A stretch of 64,000 nucleotides of DNA, taken from positions 1-64,000 of the forward strand of contig JAUIIB010000006.1 in the NCBI GenBank assembly GCA_030431985.1. The letters run 5' to 3'. The DNA comes from Gammaproteobacteria bacterium. GTDB taxonomy: Bacteria; Pseudomonadota; Gammaproteobacteria; Burkholderiales; Nitrosomonadaceae. The notes under the pieces were generated by a model that was not told where the DNA came from, did no database searches, and worked only from the letters and a program-made list of their open reading frames with translations. Numbering within the stretch: position 1 is the first letter of the stretch; each line of letters starts with the position of its first letter. Positions 55,736-64,000 of the stretch are shown in pieces. The translations under genes were made by a program, and so were the position numbers.

Positions 55736-56005
55736 ATGAAAAAAATTGTTTATCTATTTATATTCATTGTAACAATCAGTTCTTATGGCTGTGCAGGTAT
55801 GTCTGATACGGATCAAAGGCTATTAACCGGTTCGGCAGGCGGCGCAGCTGGCGGTGCATTAATTGGCGCAATTGCGGGAAATGCCGGAATGGGTGCCGCC
55901 ATTGGTGCCGGCGCAGGATTACTCGGTGGTTTTTTAACAGACCAGCATAAAAAAGCTGAAGAGCGCGCTTACCGCAAAGGCTATCAAGCAGGGCAAAATC
56001 GATAA
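55736..56005 (+). CDS. Small glycine-zipper lipoprotein
   Basis: The product (89 residues from ATG 55736; an in-frame ATG at 55727 adds three) has lipobox SYGC and a strong glycine zipper (GGAAGGALIGAIAGNAGMGAA) that forms a membrane helical hairpin, then a basic/acidic tail (EERAYRKGYQAG). It resembles YMGG-like/OmpA-associated glycine-zipper proteins. Function unknown, envelope located. Confidence 0.8.
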   Translation: MKKIVYLFIFIVTISSYGCAGMSDTDQRLLTGSAGGAAGGALIGAIAGNAGMGAAIGAGAGLLGGFLTDQHKKAEERAYRKGYQAGQNR

Positions 56006-56162
56006 TATTTCGCAGTTTTTTAGTGCTCAGTATTCTGCACTTTAGATACGGGTGAATTCCGAATGAGATTTGCCCGAAATAGTGAAAAAGCGGTCGATGA
56101 GACTATCAGCTGGACCTTAATCCCGCACACTGTGTCAGGACAAAGGGTGGCGTCCTATATCA

Positions 56163-57536
56163 CTAACCGTTCACAAGAAAGTGCACGCCTATTCCTGCTA
56201 TGTACCCCAATGCGATTATGGGTGTCCAGCGCAGGTGTGAATAGAAAGTATATTGTCCTTGTGAGGTGCCCATAAGGGCCACACCCGCTGCCGATCCAAC
56301 TGCAAACAGACTGCCGCCGACGCCGCAAGTGAGTGTTATCAGTAACCACTGAAAATGTGGCATTTCAGGCTGCATAGACAGCACCGAAAACATCACTGGA
56401 ATATTATCAATTACAGCGGACACCACTCCCATAATTATATTCGCGGTGGTTGCCCCCCAACTACCATACATTACTCCTGAAGCAAGACTCAAATAACCGA
56501 TAAATGCAAGCCCTCCCACACTAAACATCACGCCAAAGAAAAATAGCAGCGTATCCCATTCAACTGTACGAACGGCACTGAAAATATTGTATTCAAGTTC
56601 GTTAGTCTGTCTTGTTCTTTGAAGATAATAGCTCAAGAACATCAATAATGATAATCCTGTCATCATGCCCATAAATGGTGGCAACCCCAAGAATTGTTCA
56701 AACGAAACCGCAAGAAAAATAGTAAATAACCCTAAAAAAATTGCGCGTCTCGCGCCACGGCGCAGTGCCACCTCCTTTTCCAGTGCATCAGGTTGTTGTG
56801 CAGGAATTGCAAAGCTCATGATAACGGCAGGAACGACATAAGTTGCAATTGCAGGTAAAAATAATGCAAAGAATTCAAGAAATTCTACCCGGCCGGATTG
56901 CCAAACCATTAATGTCGTTATATCTCCAAAAGGACTAAAAGCACCGCCAGCATTGGCTGCGCAGACGATGTTAACCATTGCGATTGAAACAAAACGAGGA
57001 TTACCGGCCCCAACTGCCATCACAACTGCACCCATTACCAGTGCTGTCGTTAAATTATCGGCCAGCGCGGATAGAAAAAAAGCAATGCCTCCCGTCACCC
57101 AGAACAGCTGACGGAAACTTAATCCCATGTTTACCAATTTTACTCTCAACACTTTGAAGACATTTACACTTTCTAGGGCTGAGATATAAACCATTGCCGC
57201 CATTAAGAACAGCATGAGACTGCCATATTCATCTAACCCATGAAACACCGCCGAACGAAGTTGCTCGTGATCAATACCGTAATCCGGGGCTGCCAGACCG
57301 ATAATCATCCAAATCATACCGGCACCAAGCATGACCGGTTTTGATTTACGTAATTGCGTTTTTTCTTCGGTCATTACCAGCAGATACGACAACAAGAAAA
57401 TAATCAGGCACAAAATAGCACGAGGATCCGAATATAATTCAATAACTAGATCCCGGGGCGAAAGTGCCATGACGATACTTGAGGAGAATACGACAAGATA
57501 TGCCAACACTATACACTGCAGTATTACACGAATCAT
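56163..57536 (-). CDS. nhaD: NhaD-type Na+/H+ antiporter
   Basis: The 457-residue ion-transporter-superfamily protein has about twelve membrane segments, a signal-like first helix, and the NhaD features ALADNLTTALVMGAVVMAVG and VVSAVIDNIPVMFSVLSM, where Asp-Asn pairs are the ion site. NhaD antiporters export Na+ or Li+ at alkaline pH and are common in ammonia oxidisers and halophiles. It is a single gene, convergent with the glycine-zipper lipoprotein. Confidence 0.95.
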   Translation of the reverse strand: MIRVILQCIVLAYLVVFSSSIVMALSPRDLVIELYSDPRAILCLIIFLLSYLLVMTEEKTQLRKSKPVMLGAGMIWMIIGLAAPDYGIDHEQLRSAVFHGLDEYGSLMLFLMAAMVYISALESVNVFKVLRVKLVNMGLSFRQLFWVTGGIAFFLSALADNLTTALVMGAVVMAVGAGNPRFVSIAMVNIVCAANAGGAFSPFGDITTLMVWQSGRVEFLEFFALFLPAIATYVVPAVIMSFAIPAQQPDALEKEVALRRGARRAIFLGLFTIFLAVSFEQFLGLPPFMGMMTGLSLLMFLSYYLQRTRQTNELEYNIFSAVRTVEWDTLLFFFGVMFSVGGLAFIGYLSLASGVMYGSWGATTANIIMGVVSAVIDNIPVMFSVLSMQPEMPHFQWLLITLTCGVGGSLFAVGSAAGVALMGTSQGQYTFYSHLRWTPIIALGYIAGIGVHFLVNG

Positions 57537-57591
57537 ACCGACTCCAAAAAGATAAATTGGCCTAAACCAGATTATTGAAAGAATGAAATTG

Positions 57592-58932
57592 CTATCCGTA
57601 TGACAGCGTGTCTATCCCTGTAGAAAAGTATTTTTGAATAATAGTATTGAGAATTTTGCGCAAAGCCTCATCATTCTTACCATGTAATTCTTGATAAAGT
57701 TCAGGAGCAATAGCCTCAAATTGACTGACAAGCTGAGGATCAAAGTGTGTGCCACTTTTTTCCAGCAATATCTGCATTGTTTCCTCAAAACTAAAAGCTT
57801 CTTTGTAGGGCCTTTTAGAAATTAAAGCATCAAACACATCGGAGATGGCAAAAATACGCGCATTCATTGGTATTTTCCCCGATTCCAGACCTTCAGGATA
57901 GCCGCTGCCATCATATTTTTCGTGGTGACCACCAACAACATCTTTTCCATTCGCTAACCAGGCAGATCGGCTGATAATTTCAAGCCCTTTCTCAACATGC
58001 GTTTTCATGACTGCAAACTCGGATTCACTGAGTTTTCCTGGTTTTAATAGTATTTTGTCGGGTATACCGATTTTTCCTACGTCATGAAGAAACGCACCTT
58101 TAATTAACGATTCGATCTGCCGATCTGGCAAGTTGACTTTTTCAGCAAGACGAGTCGCTATAATGGTGACACGATAATTATGCGCATTCGTATCGCTATC
58201 TCGTTTTGCGATTGCACTACCGAGTACTTTAAGTGTCTCGATATTTGAGTCCAATAAATCAATTGAAAAATTAGCCAGCTTACGGGTTAGATTAATAATT
58301 ACAGGATATAAAATTGCGGTTGTTAGCATTACAATCAACAATGCATAAAATACAGCCATGTACGCCCGGCTCTGTAATGTGTCCACAGTTGACTGAGTGA
58401 GCAAAAACATCGTTCTCAGATTACCGATCAAGCTGCCGGTTTTATCATATAGCGGCATAATTAGATGAACATAACTGCCATCATCGAGTTGTACGATTTC
58501 TTTTAAGACTGTTGTATCTTCCAAAGAATGATCAGATGCAGTATCGACAACATACTGTTTTACATTATCAATATAAGGATAATTGGAATCGTATTTATCA
58601 ATCAGCACGCCATCATTCAAAGTAGAAATTTGATAAAAAACAAAATCGCCAATAGATTTATTGTAATGAACACTGGATAAGGCATCAATTGCCTGATACA
58701 CAGCTTGATGTAGCGTAGTGCCGCCATTTTCTAAGTATTCATTTGTTCTTGCACGCAATGTCTCGACACGATCATGAGCCATAATGAGTACATGTTCGTA
58801 AATATTATCACTTGCGATGTTATGAACAATGAGCGAAACCAAAAGTGAGAGTAATACTGTAGCGATTAAGATACGCCGCGCTAAAGTCACATATACAAAG
58901 TGCTTTAGTGATCTTTTTTTGTTTGAATTCAT
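57592..58932 (-). CDS. Membrane-anchored HD-GYP c-di-GMP phosphodiesterase
   Basis: The 446-residue protein has membrane helices at about 19-40 and 190-212 enclosing a periplasmic sensor (about 41-188, Cache-like), then an HD-GYP domain (about 228-430). H283-D284 (LHDVGKIGIPDKIL) and HHEKYDGSGYP (336-346) provide the metal site and GYP motif, so c-di-GMP hydrolysis to GMP or pGpG is expected. It is 55 bases from nhaD on the same strand and may be transcribed with it, linking a signal sensed in the periplasm to c-di-GMP level. Confidence 0.94.
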   Translation of the reverse strand: MNSNKKRSLKHFVYVTLARRILIATVLLSLLVSLIVHNIASDNIYEHVLIMAHDRVETLRARTNEYLENGGTTLHQAVYQAIDALSSVHYNKSIGDFVFYQISTLNDGVLIDKYDSNYPYIDNVKQYVVDTASDHSLEDTTVLKEIVQLDDGSYVHLIMPLYDKTGSLIGNLRTMFLLTQSTVDTLQSRAYMAVFYALLIVMLTTAILYPVIINLTRKLANFSIDLLDSNIETLKVLGSAIAKRDSDTNAHNYRVTIIATRLAEKVNLPDRQIESLIKGAFLHDVGKIGIPDKILLKPGKLSESEFAVMKTHVEKGLEIISRSAWLANGKDVVGGHHEKYDGSGYPEGLESGKIPMNARIFAISDVFDALISKRPYKEAFSFEETMQILLEKSGTHFDPQLVSQFEAIAPELYQELHGKNDEALRKILNTIIQKYFSTGIDTLSYG

Positions 58933-59430
58933 CTGGATTATTAATCCGGGTCAGTTTGTATAATATACTGTTCTCACGGGCCAAAAGTCGACTGATTCCC
59001 TCATTACCAACCGAAACCAGAAACTACCCCGGAACCAATCTACCTAAAAAGCTCAAATTCTGGTGATCCCTGCCTACTGCTTACTTAAAATCCACATAGA
59101 AACACGACAATACCTTAATCATCCGGCATCTATCAAACCATTATCACCACACAGAACCATCGCCTTCAATATCACGCTTATCCTTAAGAACTTTTGAGTA
59201 GTCATCAATTGATAACTTACCTGAACACCCCATACCGCCGATTAATTGTGTTACGGTTTCATCAGACAATATTGCTGTTTTACCTGCCAGCTCATCAATG
59301 CAAAAATACTGAATTACCTTTCTGACATAATAATAATTTAGCTTACTGTTTTTTAACACCTATCCAGCATTACTTCAACCTAATTATTACATACGCCTTG
59401 ACAAATTTTTGATACCGGAGAATAAGTGGG
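58933..59430. other. Intergenic region before the BCCT transporter
   Basis: About 500 bases between the HD-GYP and BCCT genes. It contains only the questionable small ORF at 59144-59359 and, at the right end, GGAG upstream of the BCCT start and a TTGACA box at about 59398. Confidence 0.4.
59144..59359 (-). pseudogene. Small ORF, possible N-terminal relic of an IS1595-like transposase
   Basis: The 71-residue frame begins MLKNSKLNYYYVRKVIQYFC, which resembles the start of IS1595/IS1016-type transposases ('KLsyxKxxkxIxyFcxDxtAxxtA'). After about residue 30 the similarity fades. No inverted repeats are recognised. It may also be an unrelated small gene or chance. Confidence 0.25.
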
Positions 59431-60915
59431 ATGCTTAAAAATACCTTACTGCTAACAGCGATTAGTATCACTATCGGGATCGTCATATGGTCAGTAATTG
59501 ATAACGCCGGATTGAACCGGCTGGTATCGGGCATGGTGAATATCATGTTTGTTTCCCGCGGATGGTTTATTATGTTAACAGCGAGCATGATGCTGATTTT
59601 TTTACTGATTCTCGCATTCTCTTCTTATGGTAACTTGAAGCTTGGTTCCGATTACGACGTACCTGAATTTAGTACGACGAGCTGGCTAGCCATGATGTTT
59701 GCCGCAGGAATGGGTGTTGGATTATTGTATTACGGCGCAGCTGAACCATTAACGCACTATGTGATTGCAAAGCAATATTATGACGAGCCAAGGGCTGCCG
59801 AAGAAGCCCGATTTCTGACCAATTTTCACTGGGGTTTACACGCCTGGGCAATCTACGGGATGACCGCGCTTGTCATCGCTTATTTCAGTTTCCGTAAAGG
59901 CTGCTTAAACCTCATTAGCGAACCGCTAAAATACGTCTTTGGAACAAACAGCATTACCGCTTCAGTCGGCTGGCTGGCAAATTTGGTAACTATCATAGCA
60001 GTTGCAATTGGTGTAGCGGGATCTGTGGCAATGGGAGTATTCCAAATTACAGGAGGCGTTCTGCACCTTATGGACATGGATGAAGCGCCACAGTGGATAA
60101 TTTATGGCATCTTTTCTTTAATGTGCTTATCCTTCATTTTTCCCTTAATGGTTAATCTATCCAAAGGTATGGCGCTGCTATCAAACATCGCACTAGGATT
60201 GGCCATTATACTGGTCGTATACATTTTATTGATGGGGCCGACCTCTTATATGCTGGGAGGAATCTTGGGCGGTGTTGGTGAGTATCTTGACCGGGTTATT
60301 TTTCAGGGGTTTCAGACATACACGTTTTTCGATGGGCACGTAGCCGATCATTTTAACCAATGGACCTTAAATTATATGGCTTGGTGGCTCGCCTGGGGAC
60401 CGTTTGTCGGTATTTTCGTCGCCCGGATTTCAAAAGGACGCACCATTCGTGAATTTATTCTAGGTGTGCTGGTTGTTCCTACATTATTTTCGATCTTCTG
60501 GTTTGGCACGTTTGGCAGCATTGGTTTTTATGGAGAATTGCGGCAGGGAATTCCAGTCGTAGAATATGTAGAACAACATTTTAATGAAACCATTTTCTTT
60601 TTATTAAGTTTTCTTCCCTTTTATAAGGTTACCTCGTTGATTGTTGTCGTCTCCGCTTTTTTGTTTATTGTCACAAGTGTTGTGAGCGCGGCCTTTGTAT
60701 TGGGCATGTTTTCGACAAACGGTAGCGAAAATCCACCAATACGCATTAGGGTGATCTGGGGAGGTATCCTGGCCGCCTTAAGTCTGATGATGATCATTTC
60801 AGACAGCATCGATTCTGTTCGATCTATGATCTCGTTAGGTGCAATGCCATTTGTTTTTCTCGTGCATCTTTTGATGGTAAGTTTGTATCGGGCTTTAAAA
60901 AAGGAAAAAATATGA
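59431..60915 (+). CDS. BCCT-family transporter (betaine/choline/carnitine type)
   Basis: The 494-residue protein has twelve membrane segments with the BCCT signature MAWWLAWGPFVGIFVARISK and the glycine stretch AAGMGVGLLYYGAAEPLTHY. It imports a quaternary ammonium or sulfonium osmolyte, probably with Na+. N- and C-terminal extensions, which sense osmotic stress in BetP, are absent: the protein starts in helix 1 and ends twelve residues after the last helix. Ribosome binding site GGAG. A 47-residue membrane miniprotein is translationally coupled to it. Confidence 0.93.
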   Translation: MLKNTLLLTAISITIGIVIWSVIDNAGLNRLVSGMVNIMFVSRGWFIMLTASMMLIFLLILAFSSYGNLKLGSDYDVPEFSTTSWLAMMFAAGMGVGLLYYGAAEPLTHYVIAKQYYDEPRAAEEARFLTNFHWGLHAWAIYGMTALVIAYFSFRKGCLNLISEPLKYVFGTNSITASVGWLANLVTIIAVAIGVAGSVAMGVFQITGGVLHLMDMDEAPQWIIYGIFSLMCLSFIFPLMVNLSKGMALLSNIALGLAIILVVYILLMGPTSYMLGGILGGVGEYLDRVIFQGFQTYTFFDGHVADHFNQWTLNYMAWWLAWGPFVGIFVARISKGRTIREFILGVLVVPTLFSIFWFGTFGSIGFYGELRQGIPVVEYVEQHFNETIFFLLSFLPFYKVTSLIVVVSAFLFIVTSVVSAAFVLGMFSTNGSENPPIRIRVIWGGILAALSLMMIISDSIDSVRSMISLGAMPFVFLVHLLMVSLYRALKKEKI

Positions 60916-61055
60916 TGGCATATACTGAAATACTGGATACATTTTTAAACATTACTGTATTTATTTTCATTGGACTACTTATTAAGCTTTATACAACGAC
61001 ACCAGACAAACTCGACAATCAGCGTGAAGAACAGAATAAGCTTGATTGCAATTAA
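60912..61055 (+). CDS. 47-residue membrane miniprotein coupled to the BCCT transporter
   Basis: The frame starts with ATG overlapping the BCCT stop (ATGA) and encodes MMAYTEILDTFLNITVFIFI, the rest of one membrane helix (about residues 10-27), and a charged cytoplasmic-type tail (KLYTTTPDKLDNQREEQNKL). A second ATG immediately follows the first. The overlap and the AAGGAAA upstream suggest it is translated. Its position suggests an accessory or regulatory subunit of the transporter; no family is known to me. Confidence 0.78.
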   Translation: MMAYTEILDTFLNITVFIFIGLLIKLYTTTPDKLDNQREEQNKLDCN

Positions 61056-61174
61056 CCTGAAATAGCACCGGCTACTGGAATTTAAACGCTGAATTGTATC
61101 TTTCCATTTTTTGATAAAAAGTCATAACCCGAAGACCGCAAGTTCAAATCAAACATGCCGGGCTGATCTCCAGG

Positions 61175-61864
61175 TTAAGCTACTTCATGAACCGTTATCG
61201 GTGATAAAGCATGCTGTAACAACCAGACTAACGGCAGCGTAGGATCAGCATAATTTTCGATGCGGTCTAATAACTGCCGCTTTGTTTTACCTGTCACCAC
61301 CAGCGCAATCCGCTCACTTCTGGACAGTACCTCGAGGGATAAGCTGACCCGCAGTGATGGCGCAACCGGAGGTGCAGCAACTAGGCAATATTCAGCTATT
61401 TTCGGTATACCGTCCAAATCCAGGCCCGGAAATAAAGACGCAATATGACCGTCTTCACCAAGCCCCAGAACTGTCAATGTAAAAGGCTGTGGTAAAGCTT
61501 TCAGCCGGCGTTGAATCTCTTGTATCGCTGCTTCGGGTTGTTCATGAGACGTTTTAAGTCCGACAAAATGGGGTTGTTCTTTCAGGCGGTCCAGTAAGCA
61601 TGTTTTAACGAGGTGCTCATTGGAATCCGGCGATCCGGTATCAACCCAACGCTCGTCACTCAATGTGATGGCGATACGCCGCCACGGTAGCGCTTTAGCA
61701 GCAAGTGCCGGCAGATAAATACGCGGTGTACTTCCACCAGGCACGATAAGACTAGCCTTTTCCTGCCGAACCAGTGCAGTAGATAATACTTCAGCGGCAT
61801 AGTCAGCCAGTCCCTCGGCAAGTATACTGACATTCGGATAAGTCCGACGATGCATTATTTGCAT
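61175..61864 (-). CDS. pgl: 6-phosphogluconolactonase
   Basis: The 229-residue enzyme hydrolyses 6-phosphogluconolactone in the oxidative pentose phosphate pathway. SLIVPGGSTPRIYLPALAAKALPW, ITLSDERWVD (catalytic Asp/Glu) and TVLGLGEDGHIASLFPG (general-base His) are the DevB-type signatures. It is the last gene of the minus-strand group, 35 bases after the HAD gene. zwf and edd are not in the window. Confidence 0.94.
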   Translation of the reverse strand: MQIMHRRTYPNVSILAEGLADYAAEVLSTALVRQEKASLIVPGGSTPRIYLPALAAKALPWRRIAITLSDERWVDTGSPDSNEHLVKTCLLDRLKEQPHFVGLKTSHEQPEAAIQEIQRRLKALPQPFTLTVLGLGEDGHIASLFPGLDLDGIPKIAEYCLVAAPPVAPSLRVSLSLEVLSRSERIALVVTGKTKRQLLDRIENYADPTLPLVWLLQHALSPITVHEVA

Positions 61865-61899
61865 AATAAATCAACCCAATAACCGTTCGAGTGCCAGAC

Positions 61900-62544
61900 T
61901 TAATTAACCAGTACGGTCAAATCTGGAACAATTTCTGTTCCCGGTGGAAACGGATTATCATCACCAGGACGTACACGCCCCAGAAACGCCGTACCGTTAA
62001 TTTGCGCCCCCTGATAATCGGCCATAGCATCTCCGATCATGAGCACCCGGTTCGGCTCAAGCCCATGATCAGTCAAAATTTCCGCAATTAATACGTCTTT
62101 CAGTTTCGGTGCACCGCGCACCTGTGTAAAGTAAGGCGTCAGACCGCGTCGATCAACAATCACTTTCAGTTCGCTCTCAGGTGTACCCGAAGCAACAAAC
62201 AGTGGAATACGTTCGGACTGCTGGCGGATCAGTTCGTTTGCACCCGGCACAGCTTTCGCCGCAACAACAGCTTCCACGACGAGTTCAGAAAAGCGCAAAT
62301 CCAGAATTTTTTCTTCCTCGGGTGTCAATGGCGGACCTGCCAGCAAATGCTGCTGGAAATAACGAAACTTGTTATAACGTGACAAACCGCCATGCGCAGT
62401 ATGGTATTTAACCACCTCAGCAACAATGGTCTCACCATGAGCATAATATAGATCTGCAAACGCCTGCGTCTTGATATCGCCGGATTCGGCGACAACGCCG
62501 TCAAAGTCAAAAATAATCGCCTGCCAGTCTGCCATCTCAATCAT
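61900..62544 (-). CDS. HAD-superfamily phosphatase (beta-phosphoglucomutase/Gph-like)
   Basis: The 214-residue protein has the complete HAD motifs: FDFDGVVAESGDIK with both aspartates, VASGTPESEL (motif II), KLKDVLIAE with the Lys (motif III) and RVLMIGDAMADYQGA (motif IV). The small alpha-helical cap suggests a small-molecule phosphatase or phosphoglycolate-type enzyme. It is five bases downstream of the SDR gene and in operon with it. Confidence 0.9.
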   Translation of the reverse strand: MIEMADWQAIIFDFDGVVAESGDIKTQAFADLYYAHGETIVAEVVKYHTAHGGLSRYNKFRYFQQHLLAGPPLTPEEEKILDLRFSELVVEAVVAAKAVPGANELIRQQSERIPLFVASGTPESELKVIVDRRGLTPYFTQVRGAPKLKDVLIAEILTDHGLEPNRVLMIGDAMADYQGAQINGTAFLGRVRPGDDNPFPPGTEIVPDLTVLVN

Positions 62545-62549
62545 AGATA

Positions 62550-63503
62550 CTATGCCCGGTTATCAGATGAAGCAGGTGTCGCGTCATCGTTCTCATCGGC
62601 ATGCTCAATATCCTTATGAATATCGCGGAGACAATCCAGCAGACCCTGGCCGAGATCCACATGCTCATTGAGTACCAGCTTGCGGCCGATACGCGGCTGA
62701 AAAGCATAGGGTGTGATCTCATAATGATGTATCGAATTTGCCTCATCGAAATGCAACTCCACCGGCCATGGCATGATTTCAGAGATCATGGTCATAACAT
62801 CCCTAATGCGAAGCTTCTCCTGTCCGGTCAGAATCAAGTGCCGATTGGCGTATTCCGGCTCAAGTATCTGAACACTCATGCGTGCAGCGTCCTCAACATG
62901 AATATATTCTCGCATGGCATTGCTACTGCCTTTATAAGTTATGGAGCGATGTTTTATCGCCTCATGCAGCATGCGGTAAATACCGTTACGCTGGTCGCTA
63001 CGCCGACCATACAGTGAACCATAGCGCAGAATGTTGTACTCAAGCCCGTAACGTTCATGATAAGTTTCAGTGAAACGCTCGGATGCCTGCTTGCTGGCAC
63101 GGTAAAACGACCCAGACTCAGAGTAAACATATACACTACTGGCAAAAACAAAACGACGCGCATTGGCCAAACGTGCAGCCTCCAGCACATGCGTATTGCC
63201 GAGTACGTTGATAGCAGTCGTTTCTATCGGTTTATTATGCGCCTCATCAATATCAGCAATTGCGGCAAAATTATAAACGACATCCACACCTTTAACCGCG
63301 TCGATAACCTGCTGGATATCCATAATATCGCCAGTAATCATGTCCTGGCCGTGCTTCAGAAAGGGCGAAGGACTGCGATCAAATAAACGCACCTGATACC
63401 CGACTATAGAAAGTGCATCGGCCACATGGCTACCAAGAAAACCACTGGCACCAAAAACGATGGCAGTTTTTCCTATTGGTGTGCAAGCAGCATTATTCGT
63501 CAT
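62550..63503 (-). CDS. NAD-dependent epimerase/dehydratase (extended SDR)
   Basis: The 317-residue protein has the Rossmann motif FGASGFLGSH (17-26) and the catalytic SSVYVYSESGSFYRASK with Y134 and K138. The overall layout matches nucleotide-sugar epimerases or dehydratases such as UDP-glucose/GDP-mannose enzymes. The C-terminal part (RIGRKLVLNEHVDLGQGLLD) is family-like. It overlaps the preceding dehydrogenase by eleven bases. The nucleotide sugar is unknown. Confidence 0.92.
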   Translation of the reverse strand: MTNNAACTPIGKTAIVFGASGFLGSHVADALSIVGYQVRLFDRSPSPFLKHGQDMITGDIMDIQQVIDAVKGVDVVYNFAAIADIDEAHNKPIETTAINVLGNTHVLEAARLANARRFVFASSVYVYSESGSFYRASKQASERFTETYHERYGLEYNILRYGSLYGRRSDQRNGIYRMLHEAIKHRSITYKGSSNAMREYIHVEDAARMSVQILEPEYANRHLILTGQEKLRIRDVMTMISEIMPWPVELHFDEANSIHHYEITPYAFQPRIGRKLVLNEHVDLGQGLLDCLRDIHKDIEHADENDDATPASSDNRA

Positions 63504-64000
63504 TAATAATGCCTTTTTTAATTAACCCTTTTACTAAATTTTCACCTGCCTCATGTTCCATATTCCGGCGCGCTTCACGTGCGAGTGAGCCTACATGCGA
63601 AGACAAAATTAGATTATCACATTCAAGCAGCGGCCCCTGATAAGGTTCCTGTTCGAACGCATCAAGCACAGCCATGCGTAGTTTTCCGTTGTCCAGAGCC
63701 TCTTTAAGCGCCTGCTCGTCAATTAAACCGCCACGTGCAGCATTAATGATCATGGCACCGGGCTTCATATGCATCAGTGCCTGCGCATCGATTAAATGAT
63801 GTAGTTCGGAGCTGTAAGGTGTGTGTAAACTGATAATATCCGCAGTTTTGAGTAATTGTTCCATCGATAAAAGGGTAATACCGGATGGCGCCTGTTCAAT
63901 ATGCGGATCGTAGGCGACAACTTTAGCGTCAAAAGCCTGGCAAAGTCTGGCAACTCGCTTCCCGATATGTCCCAAACCGATCAAACCGACAGTTTGCGCC
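63493..64000 (-). CDS. D-isomer-specific 2-hydroxyacid dehydrogenase, NAD-binding part (partial, runs off the window)
   Basis: The frame enters from the right edge (A-Q-T-V-G-L-I-G-L-G-H-I-G just inside) and ends at 63493. It has the NAD motif GLIGLGHIGKRVA, HTPYSSELHHLI, INAARGGLIDEQAL, and the catalytic E and H in VLDAFEQEP and LSSHVG. Such proteins act on glycerate, lactate or phosphoglycerate-type hydroxyacids. As first known gene of the minus-strand group it may supply a precursor for the SDR/HAD steps. The N-terminal part and start are outside the window. Confidence 0.92.
   Translation of the reverse strand, partial: AQTVGLIGLGHIGKRVARLCQAFDAKVVAYDPHIEQAPSGITLLSMEQLLKTADIISLHTPYSSELHHLIDAQALMHMKPGAMIINAARGGLIDEQALKEALDNGKLRMAVLDAFEQEPYQGPLLECDNLILSSHVGSLAREARRNMEHEAGENLVKGLIKKGIINDE

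Noticed and set aside
55247-56005. Toxin-immunity pair made of the Rap1a-like and glycine-zipper genes
   Set aside because: The glycine-zipper lipoprotein is a common envelope type with no toxin features; no effector gene is present.

Overview
The window looks like the chromosome of a moderately AT-rich betaproteobacterium, most likely a Nitrosomonas-type member of the Nitrosomonadaceae. This is inferred from protein style, the glyQ-glyS-gmhB-plsC order, several PEP-CTERM (exosortase-sorted) proteins, and abundant c-di-GMP signalling genes; no marker such as amo/hao lies inside the window. There is no prophage or CRISPR array. Mobile DNA appears only as relics: an IS256-like transposase end at base 1, an IS630-like scrap near 52.7 kb and a possible transposase start near 59.2 kb.

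Layout. 0-5.2 kb: an IS-truncated EAL remnant translationally coupled to an HDOD-REC-GGDEF protein, followed by a YfiR-like/TonB-receptor pair. 5.5-8.7 kb: a glycine-zipper lipoprotein and a large secreted beta-propeller protein. 8.7-15.1 kb: an apparent electrophile/quinone-stress island (DJ-1/PfpI protein, FMN-dependent reductase, two pirins, YcaC-like hydrolase, EntS-like MFS exporter, decayed NTF2-like gene) with two perfect palindromes in its divergent control region. 15.2-19.5 kb: the plsC-gmhB-glyS-glyQ operon; GmhB has Asn in place of its second catalytic Asp. 19.7-20.7 kb: an unusual protein with two J-domains, a four-Cys segment and a PilZ domain. 20.9-30.3 kb: nadB, small secreted proteins, tatABC beside a PhoX-like Tat substrate, three PEP-CTERM or PEP-CTERM-like proteins (one with a clear sigma-54-type promoter) and tRNA-Arg(CCT).

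30.5-41.2 kb: trxB, an Smr protein, a DksA/TraR zinc-finger protein, Bcp peroxiredoxin, a cluster built on an enlarged YeiH-type transporter with a 43-residue membrane miniprotein and a Usp protein, a thiolase, YgfZ, and a lipoprotein nuclease/phosphatase. 41.3-52.6 kb: ten consecutive minus-strand genes forming one probable transcription unit: outer-membrane factor, adaptor and RND pump, then a K+ channel, a periplasmic solute-binding protein, an unknown protein and an MCE/Mla lipid-transport set. 53-56 kb: a PQQ/haem c alcohol dehydrogenase without the usual vicinal cysteines, a Rap1a/Tai-like protein and a glycine-zipper lipoprotein. 56-61 kb: NhaD, a membrane HD-GYP phosphodiesterase and a BCCT transporter with a 47-residue membrane miniprotein. 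61.2-64 kb: a minus-strand operon (2-hydroxyacid dehydrogenase, nucleotide-sugar-epimerase-like SDR, HAD phosphatase, pgl) running off the window.

Themes: second-messenger control (an EAL relic plus GGDEF, PilZ and HD-GYP proteins and a YfiR-like protein), envelope maintenance and efflux, stress detoxification, and osmo/ion homeostasis. The best candidates for something not yet described are the J-J-Zn-PilZ protein, the channel/binding-protein pair inside the efflux/lipid-transport unit, and the two membrane miniproteins tied to transporters.
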